NCBI GenBank assembly: GCA_963605115.1
Contig: CAVCTM010000001.1
Coordinates: 51,696-115,695 of the forward strand
Length of the DNA: 64,000 nt
Source: SVKR01 sp963605115
GTDB taxonomy: Bacteria; Bacillota; Clostridia; Oscillospirales; Oscillospiraceae
Direction: 5' to 3'
Shown here: positions 33,764 through 42,026 of the stretch, one piece after another
How the letters are laid out: each line of letters begins with the position of its first letter
How positions within the stretch are numbered: position 1 is the first letter of the stretch
Position numbers and translations under genes: made by a program
Notes under the pieces: model-generated
The model's database searches: none
What the model saw: the letters and a program-made list of their open reading frames with translations, nothing else
What the model was told of the DNA's origin: nothing

Positions 33764-35505
33764 TACTGCAAGCGCTTGCGCAGCATTATGAGGATCTCCG
33801 CAGCCGCGGCGAGATCGCCGAGCCGGGCTGGGCACCGGCAAAGATCAGCTACGCGCTCTGCCTGAACAACGAAGGGCAGCTCACACAGATCATCCCGATG
33901 ATGGTCGAGACAGAGAGCGGAAAAAAGAAGACTTTGCAGCCGAGGCAGATCGAGCTGCCCGCGCCTGTCAAACGCGCATCGAATGTCGCTTCCAATTTCC
34001 TTTGGGATAACTCCGGTTATTTCCTCGGTGTCGACCAAAAGGGCAAGCCGGAGCGCAGCAAAGAATGCTTCGCCGCTGCCGCGGAGCTGCACAGGGACAT
34101 CCTGCGCGAGGTCGATCTGCCCATCGCCCGCGCGATCCTCGCTTTTTTTGATGCCTGGGAGCCGGAGAAAGCGGCGGAGCACCCGGCGCTTGCCGCGGTC
34201 TTTGACGAGGTGACGTCCGGCGGAAACCTTCTTTTCCGCGTGGACGGGATCGAGCCGCAGACCGAACCCGCGATACGCGCGGCGTGGCAGCGCCACTGGG
34301 CTGGCGGGGAAGACGGCGCAAAGATGCAGTGCCTGATCACCGGACGGCTCGAAACGCCGCTCAAGGTCCATCCCGCCATTCAGGGCGTCCGGGACGCGCA
34401 GTCAAGCGGCGCGGCGCTCGTCTCCTTCAACGCACCGGCGTTCGAATCCTATGGGCATGACGGTGAACAGAATCGGAACGCTCCGGTCTGTCAATACGCC
34501 GCCTTTGCCTATACCGCCGCGCTGAACCATCTGCTCGCGGACCGGGAGAATGTCCGGTTCATCGGCGATACCACAGTCGTCTGCTGGGCGGAGGGCGCGG
34601 ACCCGGCGTATCAGGGCTTTGCCCTGAACGCGCTTTTCGGGGAGACCGAGGACAGCCCCCTCACGGAGCAGGACCTGCGTTCCGCGCTGCGGCGCCTCGC
34701 GGACGGGCTGCCCTGTGACGAGCTTGGGATCGACCCGCAGCGCCCGTTTTACATTCTCGGCATCGCGCCGAATGCCGCACGGCTCTCCGTCCGTTTCTTT
34801 CTGCGGGACAGCTTCGGCGCGCTGATGCGGAACGTGAACGCCCATTACGACCGGCTGGAGATCACCGGCGCGCGGTCCGGCGCCATGCCGCTCTGGGCGC
34901 TCCTGCGGGAGACGGTGAATTTAAACTCCCGCGACAAAGCTCCCTCACCGGCGATGGCTGGCGCGACCGCCCGCGCCGTTTTTTCCGGCGGAGCCTATCC
35001 CGCCTCGCTGCTGGAAGCCGTGGTGCTCCGCATCCGTGCGGAGCGCTCCGTCACATCCGGCCGCGCGGCGATCCTGAAAGCATACTATCTCAAAAATCCA
35101 CATCCGGACTGTCCAAAGGAGGTTTTGACCGTGAGTCTGAACGAAGAAAGCACGAACCCCGCCTACACCCTTGGCAGGCTGTTCTCGGTCTACGAGGCGG
35201 TGCAGCAGGCGGCAAATCCCGGCATCAACGCCACGATCCGGGACAAGTATATCAATTCCGCCGCCGCGATGCCGGCGAGCATCTTCCCGGTGCTGAATAA
35301 TCTCTGCCAGAAGCATCTGCGCAAGCTGGAGCCGGGTCAGCGCGTATGGTATGAGAAGCAGATCGGCGCGCTGAAGAACATCCTCGGCGAGAGTTACCCG
35401 CCGCGTCTGACGCTCGCGCAGCAGGGCTCTTTTGACCTCGGTTATTATCATCAGACACAAAAAAGATATGAAAAACGCGAAAAGGGAGGAAATGAAAATG
35501 GCTGA
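33760..35505 (+). CDS. cas8c: Cas8c (Csd1), large Cascade subunit
   Basis: Recognises the PAM and stabilises target DNA in the I-C effector. The 581-residue protein follows cas5c with an ATGA overlap and precedes cas7c; position and length match Csd1. Readable family features are the N-terminal ILQALAQHYEDLRSRGEIAEPGW, NFLWDNSGYFLGVD and the block ILGIAPNAARLSVRFFLRDSFG. The C-terminal 124 codons are also preceded by an internal ribosome binding site and probably encode Cas11c separately. Its stop overlaps the cas7c start. Confidence 0.95.
   Translation: MILQALAQHYEDLRSRGEIAEPGWAPAKISYALCLNNEGQLTQIIPMMVETESGKKKTLQPRQIELPAPVKRASNVASNFLWDNSGYFLGVDQKGKPERSKECFAAAAELHRDILREVDLPIARAILAFFDAWEPEKAAEHPALAAVFDEVTSGGNLLFRVDGIEPQTEPAIRAAWQRHWAGGEDGAKMQCLITGRLETPLKVHPAIQGVRDAQSSGAALVSFNAPAFESYGHDGEQNRNAPVCQYAAFAYTAALNHLLADRENVRFIGDTTVVCWAEGADPAYQGFALNALFGETEDSPLTEQDLRSALRRLADGLPCDELGIDPQRPFYILGIAPNAARLSVRFFLRDSFGALMRNVNAHYDRLEITGARSGAMPLWALLRETVNLNSRDKAPSPAMAGATARAVFSGGAYPASLLEAVVLRIRAERSVTSGRAAILKAYYLKNPHPDCPKEVLTVSLNEESTNPAYTLGRLFSVYEAVQQAANPGINATIRDKYINSAAAMPASIFPVLNNLCQKHLRKLEPGQRVWYEKQIGALKNILGESYPPRLTLAQQGSFDLGYYHQTQKRYEKREKGGNENG
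35131..35505 (+). CDS. cas11c: Cas11c small subunit, from an internal in-frame start in cas8c
   Basis: AAAGGAGG (35115-35122) stands 8 bases before an in-frame GTG (35131) inside cas8c. Translation from here gives a 124-residue protein starting (M)SLNEESTNPAYTLGRLFSVYE, helical in character, ending at the cas8c stop. In characterised type I-C systems the small subunit Cas11 is made exactly this way, from an internal start in the cas8c message. The perfect ribosome binding site in mid-gene is strong support. The same codons read as residues 458-581 of Cas8c. Confidence 0.82.
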   Translation: MSLNEESTNPAYTLGRLFSVYEAVQQAANPGINATIRDKYINSAAAMPASIFPVLNNLCQKHLRKLEPGQRVWYEKQIGALKNILGESYPPRLTLAQQGSFDLGYYHQTQKRYEKREKGGNENG

Positions 35506-36388
35506 AGCAATCAAAAACCGCTACGAATTTGTGGTGTTCTTCGATGTGGAGAACGGCAACCCCAACGGAGACCCCGACGCCGGCAACATGCCGCGCATCG
35601 ACCCGGAAACGGGCTACGGTCTCGTGACGGACGTGTGCCTCAAGCGCAAGATCCGCAACTTCGTCGAGACTGCCAAGGAGGGCGAGAGCGGCTACCGCAT
35701 CTATATCAAGGATAACGTGCCGCTGAACACGAGCGACCGGGAGGCTTGCGATTATCTCGGCGTCGCGCCGGACAAGCTGAAGGAAGCCAAGAAGAAGGAC
35801 CCGGATATCGACGCAAAGCTCCGGGACTTCATGTGCCGGAATTTCTATGATATCCGCACCTTCGGCGCCGTGATGACCACCTTCGTGAAGGGCGCGCTCA
35901 ACTGCGGACAGGTGCGCGGACCGGTCCAGCTCGGCTTCGCGCGCAGCGTGGACCCGATCCTGCCGCAGGAGGTGACGATCACCCGCGTCGCCATCGCAAA
36001 GGAGGACGATGCCGAAAACAAGAATACCGAGATGGGACGCAAATACATCGTACCCTACGGGCTCTACCGCGTGGAGGGCTACGTCTCCGCGAACCTCGCC
36101 CGCAAGACCACCGGCTTCTCGGAGGAGGACCTTGAACTCCTGTGGACGGCGATCATGAACATGTTTGAAAACGATCACTCCGCCGCACGCGGCAAGATGG
36201 CGGTGCGCGAGCTCCTCATCTTCCGCCACGATTCCGAGCTCGGCTGCGCCCCGGCGCACAAGCTCTTTGATCTTGTCACGGCGGCGCACAAGCCGGATGT
36301 GAGCGTGCCGCGCTGCTACGACGACTATGTGATTACGGTCGACGAAGCGGCGCTCCCGGAGGGCGTAACGCTCAGACGGATGGGGTGA
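35498..36388 (+). CDS. cas7c: Cas7c (Csd2), Cascade backbone subunit
   Basis: Polymerises along the crRNA spacer to form the backbone. The 296-residue protein has the Cas7 N-terminus NRYEFVVFFDVENGNPNGDPDAGNMPRIDPETG, then TDVCLKRKIRNFVE, NFYDIRTFGAVMTT and the block GQVRGPVQLGFARSVDPI. The ATG at 35498 is chosen because GGGAGGA (35484-35490) is 7 bases away; an ATG at 35492 is too close to it. It overlaps cas8c by 8 bases and cas4 by 4 (GTGA). Confidence 0.96.
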   Translation: MAEAIKNRYEFVVFFDVENGNPNGDPDAGNMPRIDPETGYGLVTDVCLKRKIRNFVETAKEGESGYRIYIKDNVPLNTSDREACDYLGVAPDKLKEAKKKDPDIDAKLRDFMCRNFYDIRTFGAVMTTFVKGALNCGQVRGPVQLGFARSVDPILPQEVTITRVAIAKEDDAENKNTEMGRKYIVPYGLYRVEGYVSANLARKTTGFSEEDLELLWTAIMNMFENDHSAARGKMAVRELLIFRHDSELGCAPAHKLFDLVTAAHKPDVSVPRCYDDYVITVDEAALPEGVTLRRMG

Positions 36389-37047
36389 TTTGGTCCGAGG
36401 AGGACTTCCTCCAGCTCTCCGGGCTTCAGCACTTCAAATTCTGCCGCCGCCAGTGGGCGCTGATCCATATAGAAAACCAGTGGGCGGAAAACTTCCGCAC
36501 CGCGGACGGGGAGGCGATGCATGCCCGCGCGCACGACGCCTCCCTCGACGAAAGCCGCGGGGATAAGCTCACCCTGCGCGACCTGCGCGTTTTCTCCCGC
36601 AGGCTCGGCATCTCCGGCGCCTGCGACGTGGTAGAGTTCCGGCGCGGCGGGACCGGCGTGCCGCTGCACGGCAGGGAAGGGCTCTGGAAGCCGTTTCCGG
36701 TCGAGTATAAGCGCGGAAAACCCAAGGAGCATAACGCAGACGCGCTCCAGCTCTGCGCGCAGGCGATGTGTCTGGAGGAGCTGCTCTGCTGCACGATCGA
36801 GTCCGGCGCGCTCTATTACGGCGAGCCGCGGCGCCGCACGCCGGTGGAGTTCACGCCGGAGCTGCGGAGCGAGGTGGAGACGCTCACGGCGGAGATGCAT
36901 GTGCTCTTCGCCCGCGGCGAGACCCCGCGCGTAAAGCCGACGAAGGGCTGCAATGCCTGCTCGCTCCGGGAGCTCTGCCTCCCGAAGCTGGTGCCGGGCA
37001 GGTCCGTCGCCGACTATCTGCGCGGCGCGATGGAGGACGGGACATGA
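36385..37047 (+). CDS. cas4: Cas4 exonuclease for spacer acquisition
   Basis: RecB-like Fe-S nuclease that trims prespacers and sets PAM and orientation together with Cas1-Cas2. The 220-residue protein has FKFCRRQWALIHIENQW with the first cluster Cys, the nuclease core PFPVEYKRGKPKEHNADALQ, and the C-terminal cluster KGCNACSLRELC. It starts with GTG inside the cas7c stop and its end overlaps cas1 by ATGA, so translation is coupled throughout. Confidence 0.95.
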   Translation: MIWSEEDFLQLSGLQHFKFCRRQWALIHIENQWAENFRTADGEAMHARAHDASLDESRGDKLTLRDLRVFSRRLGISGACDVVEFRRGGTGVPLHGREGLWKPFPVEYKRGKPKEHNADALQLCAQAMCLEELLCCTIESGALYYGEPRRRTPVEFTPELRSEVETLTAEMHVLFARGETPRVKPTKGCNACSLRELCLPKLVPGRSVADYLRGAMEDGT

Positions 37048-38075
37048 GACAGCTGCTGAACACGCTTTTCGTCACCTCCGAGGATGTTTACCTCTCGCTC
37101 GACGGTGAAAACGTTGTTGCAAACCGCGGCGGCGCGCCGGTGGCGCGCTATCCGATCCACACGCTGCAGGGCATCGTGTCCTTCTCCTATTCCGGCGCTT
37201 CGCCCGCGCTGATGGGTGCCTGCGCCGCGCACAATGTCTCGCTCGCGTTCTGCACGCCCCGCGGACATTTTCTGGCGCGCATGTCCGGCGCGCCGCAGGG
37301 AAACGTTCTGCTGCGCCGGATGCAGTACCGCACGGCGGACGACCCGGCCCAGAGCTGCCGCATCGCGCGGAACATGATCTTCGGCAAGGTCTATAACTCC
37401 CGCTGGAGCATTGAGCGCACGCGCCGGGACCACGCCCTGCGCGTGGACGCCGAGCGCTTCGCCGCCGTCTCCGCCCAGCTTCAGGACCTTCTGCCGCTCA
37501 TCGGCGCGGAGACCTCGCTGGACAGCCTGCGCGGGCTTGAGGGCGTTGGCGCTGCCGCGTATTTCGGCGTTCTGGACAACATGATCCTGCAAGGGAAGGA
37601 GACATTTTTCTTCCGCGGGCGCAGCCGCCGCCCGCCGCTCGACGCCTTCAATGCGCTGCTGTCGTTTGCATATAGTCTGCTGGCGCATGACTGCGCCTCC
37701 GCACTGGAGAGCGTGGGGCTGGACGCCTACGTCGGCTATCTCCACTGCGACCGTCCGGGACGCGAGTCCCTTGCGCTGGATCTGATGGAGGAGCTGCGCC
37801 CCTGCCTTGCCGACCGTTTTGTGCTCACGCTGGTGAATAATCGCGTGATGAAGGCAGGAGACTTTGAATTCCGCGAAAACGGCGCGGTCTTTCTGACGGA
37901 CGCGGCGCGCAGGACCTTCCTGCAAAAATGGCAGGAACGCAAAAGGGAGACGATCACCCACCCGTTTCTGGATGAGAAGCTGCCGTGGGGACTCGTGCCT
38001 TATGTCCAGAGCCTGCTGTTGGCGCGCTGTCTTCGCGGCGATCTGGAGGCATACCCGCCGTTCCTGTGGAAGTGA
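37044..38075 (+). CDS. cas1: Cas1 integrase (type I-C)
   Basis: Integrates new spacers with Cas2. The 343-residue protein begins MRQLLNTLFVTSEDVYLSLDGENV. Metal-binding residues are in LRGLEGVGAAAYFGVLD (Glu), DAYVGYLHCDRPGRESLALDLMEELRP (His and Asp/Glu). The start at 37044 overlaps the cas4 stop (ATGA); longer in-frame extension into cas4 is not used. Confidence 0.97.
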   Translation: MRQLLNTLFVTSEDVYLSLDGENVVANRGGAPVARYPIHTLQGIVSFSYSGASPALMGACAAHNVSLAFCTPRGHFLARMSGAPQGNVLLRRMQYRTADDPAQSCRIARNMIFGKVYNSRWSIERTRRDHALRVDAERFAAVSAQLQDLLPLIGAETSLDSLRGLEGVGAAAYFGVLDNMILQGKETFFFRGRSRRPPLDAFNALLSFAYSLLAHDCASALESVGLDAYVGYLHCDRPGRESLALDLMEELRPCLADRFVLTLVNNRVMKAGDFEFRENGAVFLTDAARRTFLQKWQERKRETITHPFLDEKLPWGLVPYVQSLLLARCLRGDLEAYPPFLWK

Positions 38076-38084
38076 GGATGATCT

Positions 38085-38375
38085 ATGCTGGTGCTTATTA
38101 CCTACGACGTCAATACGGAGGACGCCGCCGGACGCCGGCGTCTGCGCCAGATCGCGAAACAGTGCGTCAATTACGGTCAGCGCGTCCAGAACTCGGTCTT
38201 TGAATGCCTGCTCGACCCCGCGCAGTGCCGCACGCTTCAGGCAAAGCTCTGCAAACTCATGGACCCCGCGCGCGACAGTCTTCGATTTTATTATCTGGGA
38301 AAAAACTACGAGAACAAAATCGAGCACTTCGGCTGCCGCCAGACCTATCTGCCGGAAGATACGCTGATGGTGTGA
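38085..38375 (+). CDS. cas2: Cas2 (type I-C)
   Basis: Scaffold of the Cas1-Cas2 integration complex. The 96-residue ferredoxin-fold protein begins MLVLITYDVNTEDAAGRRRLRQIAK with the conserved Asp of beta-1 (YDV), followed by YGQRVQNSVFECLLD and FYYLGKNYENKIEHFG. It starts 9 bases after cas1 and is the last cas gene; the leader and array follow directly. Confidence 0.97.
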   Translation: MLVLITYDVNTEDAAGRRRLRQIAKQCVNYGQRVQNSVFECLLDPAQCRTLQAKLCKLMDPARDSLRFYYLGKNYENKIEHFGCRQTYLPEDTLMV

Positions 38376-38564
38376 TCCCAAAGCGCCCAGCGTGCGAGCC
38401 AGAAGTGATCAAGATTTCCCCCAGAGGTTCGCACCGCGTTTTGACTGCTTTTTTCCCAAAAAGCCGCAGAAAACCGCCCTGACAGACGGCAGCTTCCGCG
38501 GCCCCCAAAGCATTTTTTGTCTGTTTTTAGCAAAAGTGTTCCCCAAAATCTGTACACTTTTGCC
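38376..38564 (+). promoter_or_regulatory. CRISPR leader with junction inverted repeat
   Basis: The 189-base A/T-richer gap between cas2 and the first repeat is the leader: the degenerate repeat is at the far end of the array, so new spacers should enter here. GCAAAAGTGT (38530-38539) and ACACTTTTGC (38554-38563) form a perfect 10-bp inverted repeat with a 14-base loop, ending one base before the first repeat. No clear -10/-35 pair for the array was found. Confidence 0.75.
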
Positions 38565-39805
38565 GTCGCGCCCCGCAAGGGGCGCGTGGATTGAAATGTA
38601 AGGGAGAGGCAAACAACTTCTCCGGAAAGGAGTCGCGCCCCGCAAGGGGCGCGTGGATTGAAATGGACACGCGGGGGATGAGAAAAGCACTCCCCCGAGT
38701 CGCGCCCCGCAAGGGGCGCGTGGATTGAAATATAAATCCCGGCTGCGGCTGCCGCGTTGAATTGCCGTCGCGCCCCGCAAGGGGCGCGTGGATTGAAATG
38801 CAAGCGTCAGGAGGACCATATTTGCAAAGGTTATGTCGCGCCCCGCAAGGGGCGCGTGGATTGAAATGAGATGCTGCCGGAAATGTGATTATCCAGACGG
38901 AGTCGCGCCCCGCAAGGGGCGCGTGGATTGAAATAGTGGTATAATGCAAAACACAGGAGGCAAAATGAAGTCGCGCCCCGCAAGGGGCGCGTGGATTGAA
39001 ATAGATGGTTTAATGGGGGGTGTAAAAAAATGATTAAAGTCGCGCCCCGCAAGGGGCGCGTGGATTGAAATGTGACCTGCATGCCGCTCGCGCTCAGCGT
39101 CACCGTCGCGCCCCGCAAGGGGCGCGTGGATTGAAATCCCCAAATGGGGGCGTTTTGGTTTTTCGGCGTGCGTCGCGCCCCGCAAGGGGCGCGTGGATTG
39201 AAATGAGAGTCTGAACGAGTACATAGCCGCGATGAACCGGTCGCGCCCCGCAAGGGGCGCGTGGATTGAAATGCCCTGCGGTCCCGTCTCGCCCTGCGGT
39301 CCGACCGGTCGCGCCCCGCAAGGGGCGCGTGGATTGAAATACTTTTGTTGGACCGATGCTCAAAGACGGAAGCGCGTCGCGCCCCGCAAGGGGCGCGTGG
39401 ATTGAAATTGCGCTTTTGCCTGTTGCCGTGCTTGTCACGCTGTCGCGCCCCGCAAGGGGCGCGTGGATTGAAATGACGCGCCTGCCGCAGTCTAATGGGG
39501 CGGTGAAGTCGCGCCCCGCAAGGGGCGCGTGGATTGAAATCCCTGCGGTCCCGTCTCGCCCTGCGGTCCGACCGTCGCGCCCCGCAAGGGGCGCGTGGAT
39601 TGAAATATGTCGGTCGTGTCCACCTTGATGGAGGCGTCGTCGTCGCGCCCCGCAAGGGGCGCGTGGATTGAAATGAGTCCTCGGGCAGCCCAGAAAAAAA
39701 CTCTTGGAGTCGCGCCCCGCAAGGGGCGCGTGGATTGAAATATGAACACCTGCAAGATGCAGAGGCTCAACGTCGCGCCCCCTTGCGGGGCGCACAGATC
39801 GAAAC
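38565..39805 (+). CRISPR. Type I-C CRISPR array, 19 repeats, 18 spacers
   Basis: Eighteen identical 33-base repeats start at 38565, 38632, 38699, 38767, 38835, 38902, 38970, 39039, 39105, 39172, 39240, 39308, 39376, 39442, 39508, 39574, 39642 and 39709. Each has the palindrome GCGCCCCGCAAGGGGCGC and ends GTGGATTGAAAT. A degenerate 34-base repeat (39772-39805) closes the array; its core reads as the reverse complement of the normal core and it ends GAAAC. Spacers are 33-36 bases, the last 30. Spacers 11 (39273-39307) and 15 (39541-39573) share 33 identical bases and on the reverse strand encode VGPQGETGPQG, a collagen-like Gly-X-Y peptide such as those of phage tail fibres. Transcription is expected on the plus strand from the leader. 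Confidence 0.98.
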
Positions 39806-39888
39806 CCCTGCGCAAAAAGCTTCCTCCCTGCATAGACTGGGCTGAGCCCTTTCGGGCTTGAACTTGGTTTATGCTTGGAGGAATTTTT

Positions 39889-40323
39889 TTGGAATCGAAC
39901 ACCAACCGCTGCACGGAGAAGCAGGGGGCGCTGCCGCAGTGCGCGCCGCTGGCGGTGCCTTTTGTTCCGATGCAGCAGAGCGCGTCTCCGGCGTATGAGC
40001 CGGGCGAGGCGCTCGCGCGCGGCACGCTGTTTCCGGGGCTCGACCTGCCCTTTATGAATATGGTCAACCAGAACGACTACACCGGAACGCCGCTCGGCGA
40101 GGTCATGGCGCTCGGCTTTGTCGTGAATGAGCTCCAGCTTTATCTGGACACCCACCCGACGGACGACGAGGCGTTCCAGACGCTGCGCAGCATGCTCGCG
40201 CTGAGCGCCGAGGCGAACCGCCGCTACACATCGAAGTTCGGACCGCTCTGCCTCAGCGATCTCGCCGAGGCGAAGAGCTACACGTGGCTCAGCGACCCGT
40301 GGCCATGGCAGTATCAGAAGTGA
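39889..40323 (+). CDS. Spore coat protein, CotJA-CotJB fusion
   Basis: The 144-residue protein joins two small spore-coat proteins normally encoded separately. Residues 1-60 resemble CotJA (APLAVPFVPMQQ, YEPGEALARGTLFPGLDLPF), and residues 70-144 resemble CotJB (LGEVMALGFVVNELQLYLDTHPTDDEAFQTLR, ending DPWPWQ). The TTG at 39889 is preferred because GGAGGA (39877-39882) lies 6 bases before it; the in-frame ATG at 39871 has no such site. cotJC follows after 15 bases, as in the cotJABC operon. Expression in the mother cell is expected. CATAGACT at about 39831 weakly resembles a sigma-E -10; I would not rely on it. Between the array and this gene nothing else is seen. Confidence 0.85.
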   Translation: MESNTNRCTEKQGALPQCAPLAVPFVPMQQSASPAYEPGEALARGTLFPGLDLPFMNMVNQNDYTGTPLGEVMALGFVVNELQLYLDTHPTDDEAFQTLRSMLALSAEANRRYTSKFGPLCLSDLAEAKSYTWLSDPWPWQYQK

Positions 40324-40338
40324 GGAGGGCGGAAGGAT

Positions 40339-40935
40339 ATGTTTCGGTATGAAAAACGGCTTCAGTATCCGGTAAGGATCAAAAACACGAGCCCCGCGCT
40401 CGCGAAATTCATCATTTCCCAGTACGGCGGACCCGACGGCGAGCTCGGCGCATCGCTCCGCTACCTCTCCCAGCGCTACTCCATGCCCTACGCCGAGGTC
40501 CGCGGCCTGCTGACCGACATCGGCACGGAAGAGCTCGGACACCTCGAAATGGTCGCGTCCATCGTCCAGCAGCTGACACGCTCCATGACGCCGGAGGAGA
40601 TCAAGAAGGCGGGTTTCGAGGCGTATTTCGTCGACCACACGGCGGGCGTTTACCCCCAGTTTGCCTCCGGGACGCCGTGGACCGCGGCGACGATCGGCGT
40701 CACCGGCGACGTGATCGCCGACCTCACGGAGGACATGGCTGCAGAGCAGAAGGCGCGCAAGACCTACGACAACATCCTGCGCCTCAGCGACGATCCGGAC
40801 GTCACTGACGTCATCCGCTTCCTCCGCGAGCGCGAGATCGTGCATTTCCAGCGCTTCGGCGAGGCGCTCCGCCTCGTGACCGAGCGGCTCGATCAGAAAA
40901 ACGTCTATATGACGAACCCCGCGTTCGACAAATAA
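40339..40935 (+). CDS. cotJC: Spore coat protein CotJC (manganese-catalase family)
   Basis: A 198-residue ferritin-like, manganese-catalase-type coat protein. Metal-ligand helices can be seen in LRYLSQRYSMP, LLTDIGTEELGHLEMVASIV (E..H), DMAAEQKARKTYDNILRLS and FLREREIVHFQRFGEAL (E..H). GAGGGCGGAAGG lies before the ATG. It ends the cotJ operon, with a terminator after it. It is strong evidence that the organism makes spores. Confidence 0.95.
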   Translation: MFRYEKRLQYPVRIKNTSPALAKFIISQYGGPDGELGASLRYLSQRYSMPYAEVRGLLTDIGTEELGHLEMVASIVQQLTRSMTPEEIKKAGFEAYFVDHTAGVYPQFASGTPWTAATIGVTGDVIADLTEDMAAEQKARKTYDNILRLSDDPDVTDVIRFLREREIVHFQRFGEALRLVTERLDQKNVYMTNPAFDK

Positions 40936-40950
40936 GACGACACATAAAAA

Positions 40951-40990
40951 ACCGAGGACCGGCGCTTCCGGTCCTCGGTCATTTTTTATT
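40951..40990. terminator. Bidirectional terminator between cotJC and the APH-like gene
   Basis: ACCGAGGACCGG (40951-40962) pairs with CCGGTCCTCGGT (40968-40979); T-run on the plus side (ATTTTTTATT) and A-run upstream (T-run on the minus strand), so it can serve both converging genes. Confidence 0.9.
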
Positions 40991-42026
40991 CAAGCTCCGC
41001 ATCCAGCAGCAGCCGGAGCAGCCGGAGGCATTCGCCCCGGTATCGCGCCTGCTCCAGATAAAGGCAGAATGCCGCGGCATTTACATAGCCGAAGAGCATC
41101 GCGAGCCGGGCGCAGAGAAAATACGCCGCGCGCTCCGCCGGCGTGAAGCGGTAGTGCCGCACGATGAGCGCCGTGGCATCGCGGAACGAGCGCAGCACCT
41201 TTGCGCAGAGCCGGTCCGCGTCGCAGGTCTCGAACACGTCGTCCGTGTAATAAAAGCGCCCCTGAAACGCGAGATTCGCGAGATAATTCGCGCAGACGTC
41301 CGTTCCGGACATGTTGAAGTCAAAGATCCCGCAGATCGCGCCGCTCTCGTCCACGCAGAGGTTGCTGAAGCTCTCGTCGCCCTGAAACGTCGCCTGCGGC
41401 AGAGTGTGCCAGCCTGGAAGGAGCGCGGCGCGGATGCGGTCGTTTTCCGTCAGAAGGCGCTCCGCGAGCGCCGTTTCGCCGAGGCTGCGGAGGGCGGCAG
41501 TCAGCTCGTCGGCGTTTGCCTGCTTCTCGTCGATCCCGGCGGGTGCGTCGTATGGTGAGAGGTCGAAGAGGGAATACATCGAGCGCGTCTCCGTGAGCAG
41601 CGCGCCGCGGTAGCGCTCGGCATAACGCGCAACAAGCTCCAGCCGCCGGTCGCAGAGCGCAGGGCGGAGCTCCGGGCGCGCCGCGAACAGCTCGTCCGCG
41701 GTCATCGCATCCAGATATTCGGAGAGGTAGACAAAGCGTTCCCCGTCGCGGCGGAGATAACGCCCGTCCGTTCCGTGCAGGAAGCGCGGCGCGCGGACGC
41801 CGAAGGCGCGGCATCGCTCAACCAGCGGCGCGAGCTCGGCGAGGCGCTGCTCCGTCATCACCGGCGCGGAGTTGATGCGCAGGACATAGCGGCGGTCAAG
41901 GATAAAGTTCCAGCGCAGATCGTCCTCGCCGTGGGAGGAGTCGATCGCGCGGACCTCGGAAAAATCATCCACGCCGTAGTCCGCCAGAAGGCGGAGGAGG
42001 GCGGGCTTCGCGTATTCCTCCATCAT
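40986..42026 (-). CDS. Aminoglycoside phosphotransferase-like (APH) kinase family protein
   Basis: A 346-residue protein with the APH/choline-kinase fold: RWNFILDRRYVLRINS with the ATP-lysine region replaced by Arg, the catalytic-loop region ATFQGDESFSNLCV and the metal-binding GIFDFNMSG. The catalytic HGD motif of the family reads QGD here, the Asp being kept. The substrate is unknown; a role in antibiotic resistance should not be assumed. The start overlaps the ligA stop, so the gene is in the ligA operon. Confidence 0.75.
   Translation of the reverse strand: MMEEYAKPALLRLLADYGVDDFSEVRAIDSSHGEDDLRWNFILDRRYVLRINSAPVMTEQRLAELAPLVERCRAFGVRAPRFLHGTDGRYLRRDGERFVYLSEYLDAMTADELFAARPELRPALCDRRLELVARYAERYRGALLTETRSMYSLFDLSPYDAPAGIDEKQANADELTAALRSLGETALAERLLTENDRIRAALLPGWHTLPQATFQGDESFSNLCVDESGAICGIFDFNMSGTDVCANYLANLAFQGRFYYTDDVFETCDADRLCAKVLRSFRDATALIVRHYRFTPAERAAYFLCARLAMLFGYVNAAAFCLYLEQARYRGECLRLLRLLLDAELE

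Noticed and set aside
38345..39655. Several open frames across the CRISPR array with repeated peptides such as FNPRAPCGAR
   Set aside because: They are translations of CRISPR repeats, not proteins.
39806..39888. Sigma-E-type promoter for the cotJ operon (CATAGACT)
   Set aside because: No convincing -35 element at the right distance; noted only as a weak possibility.
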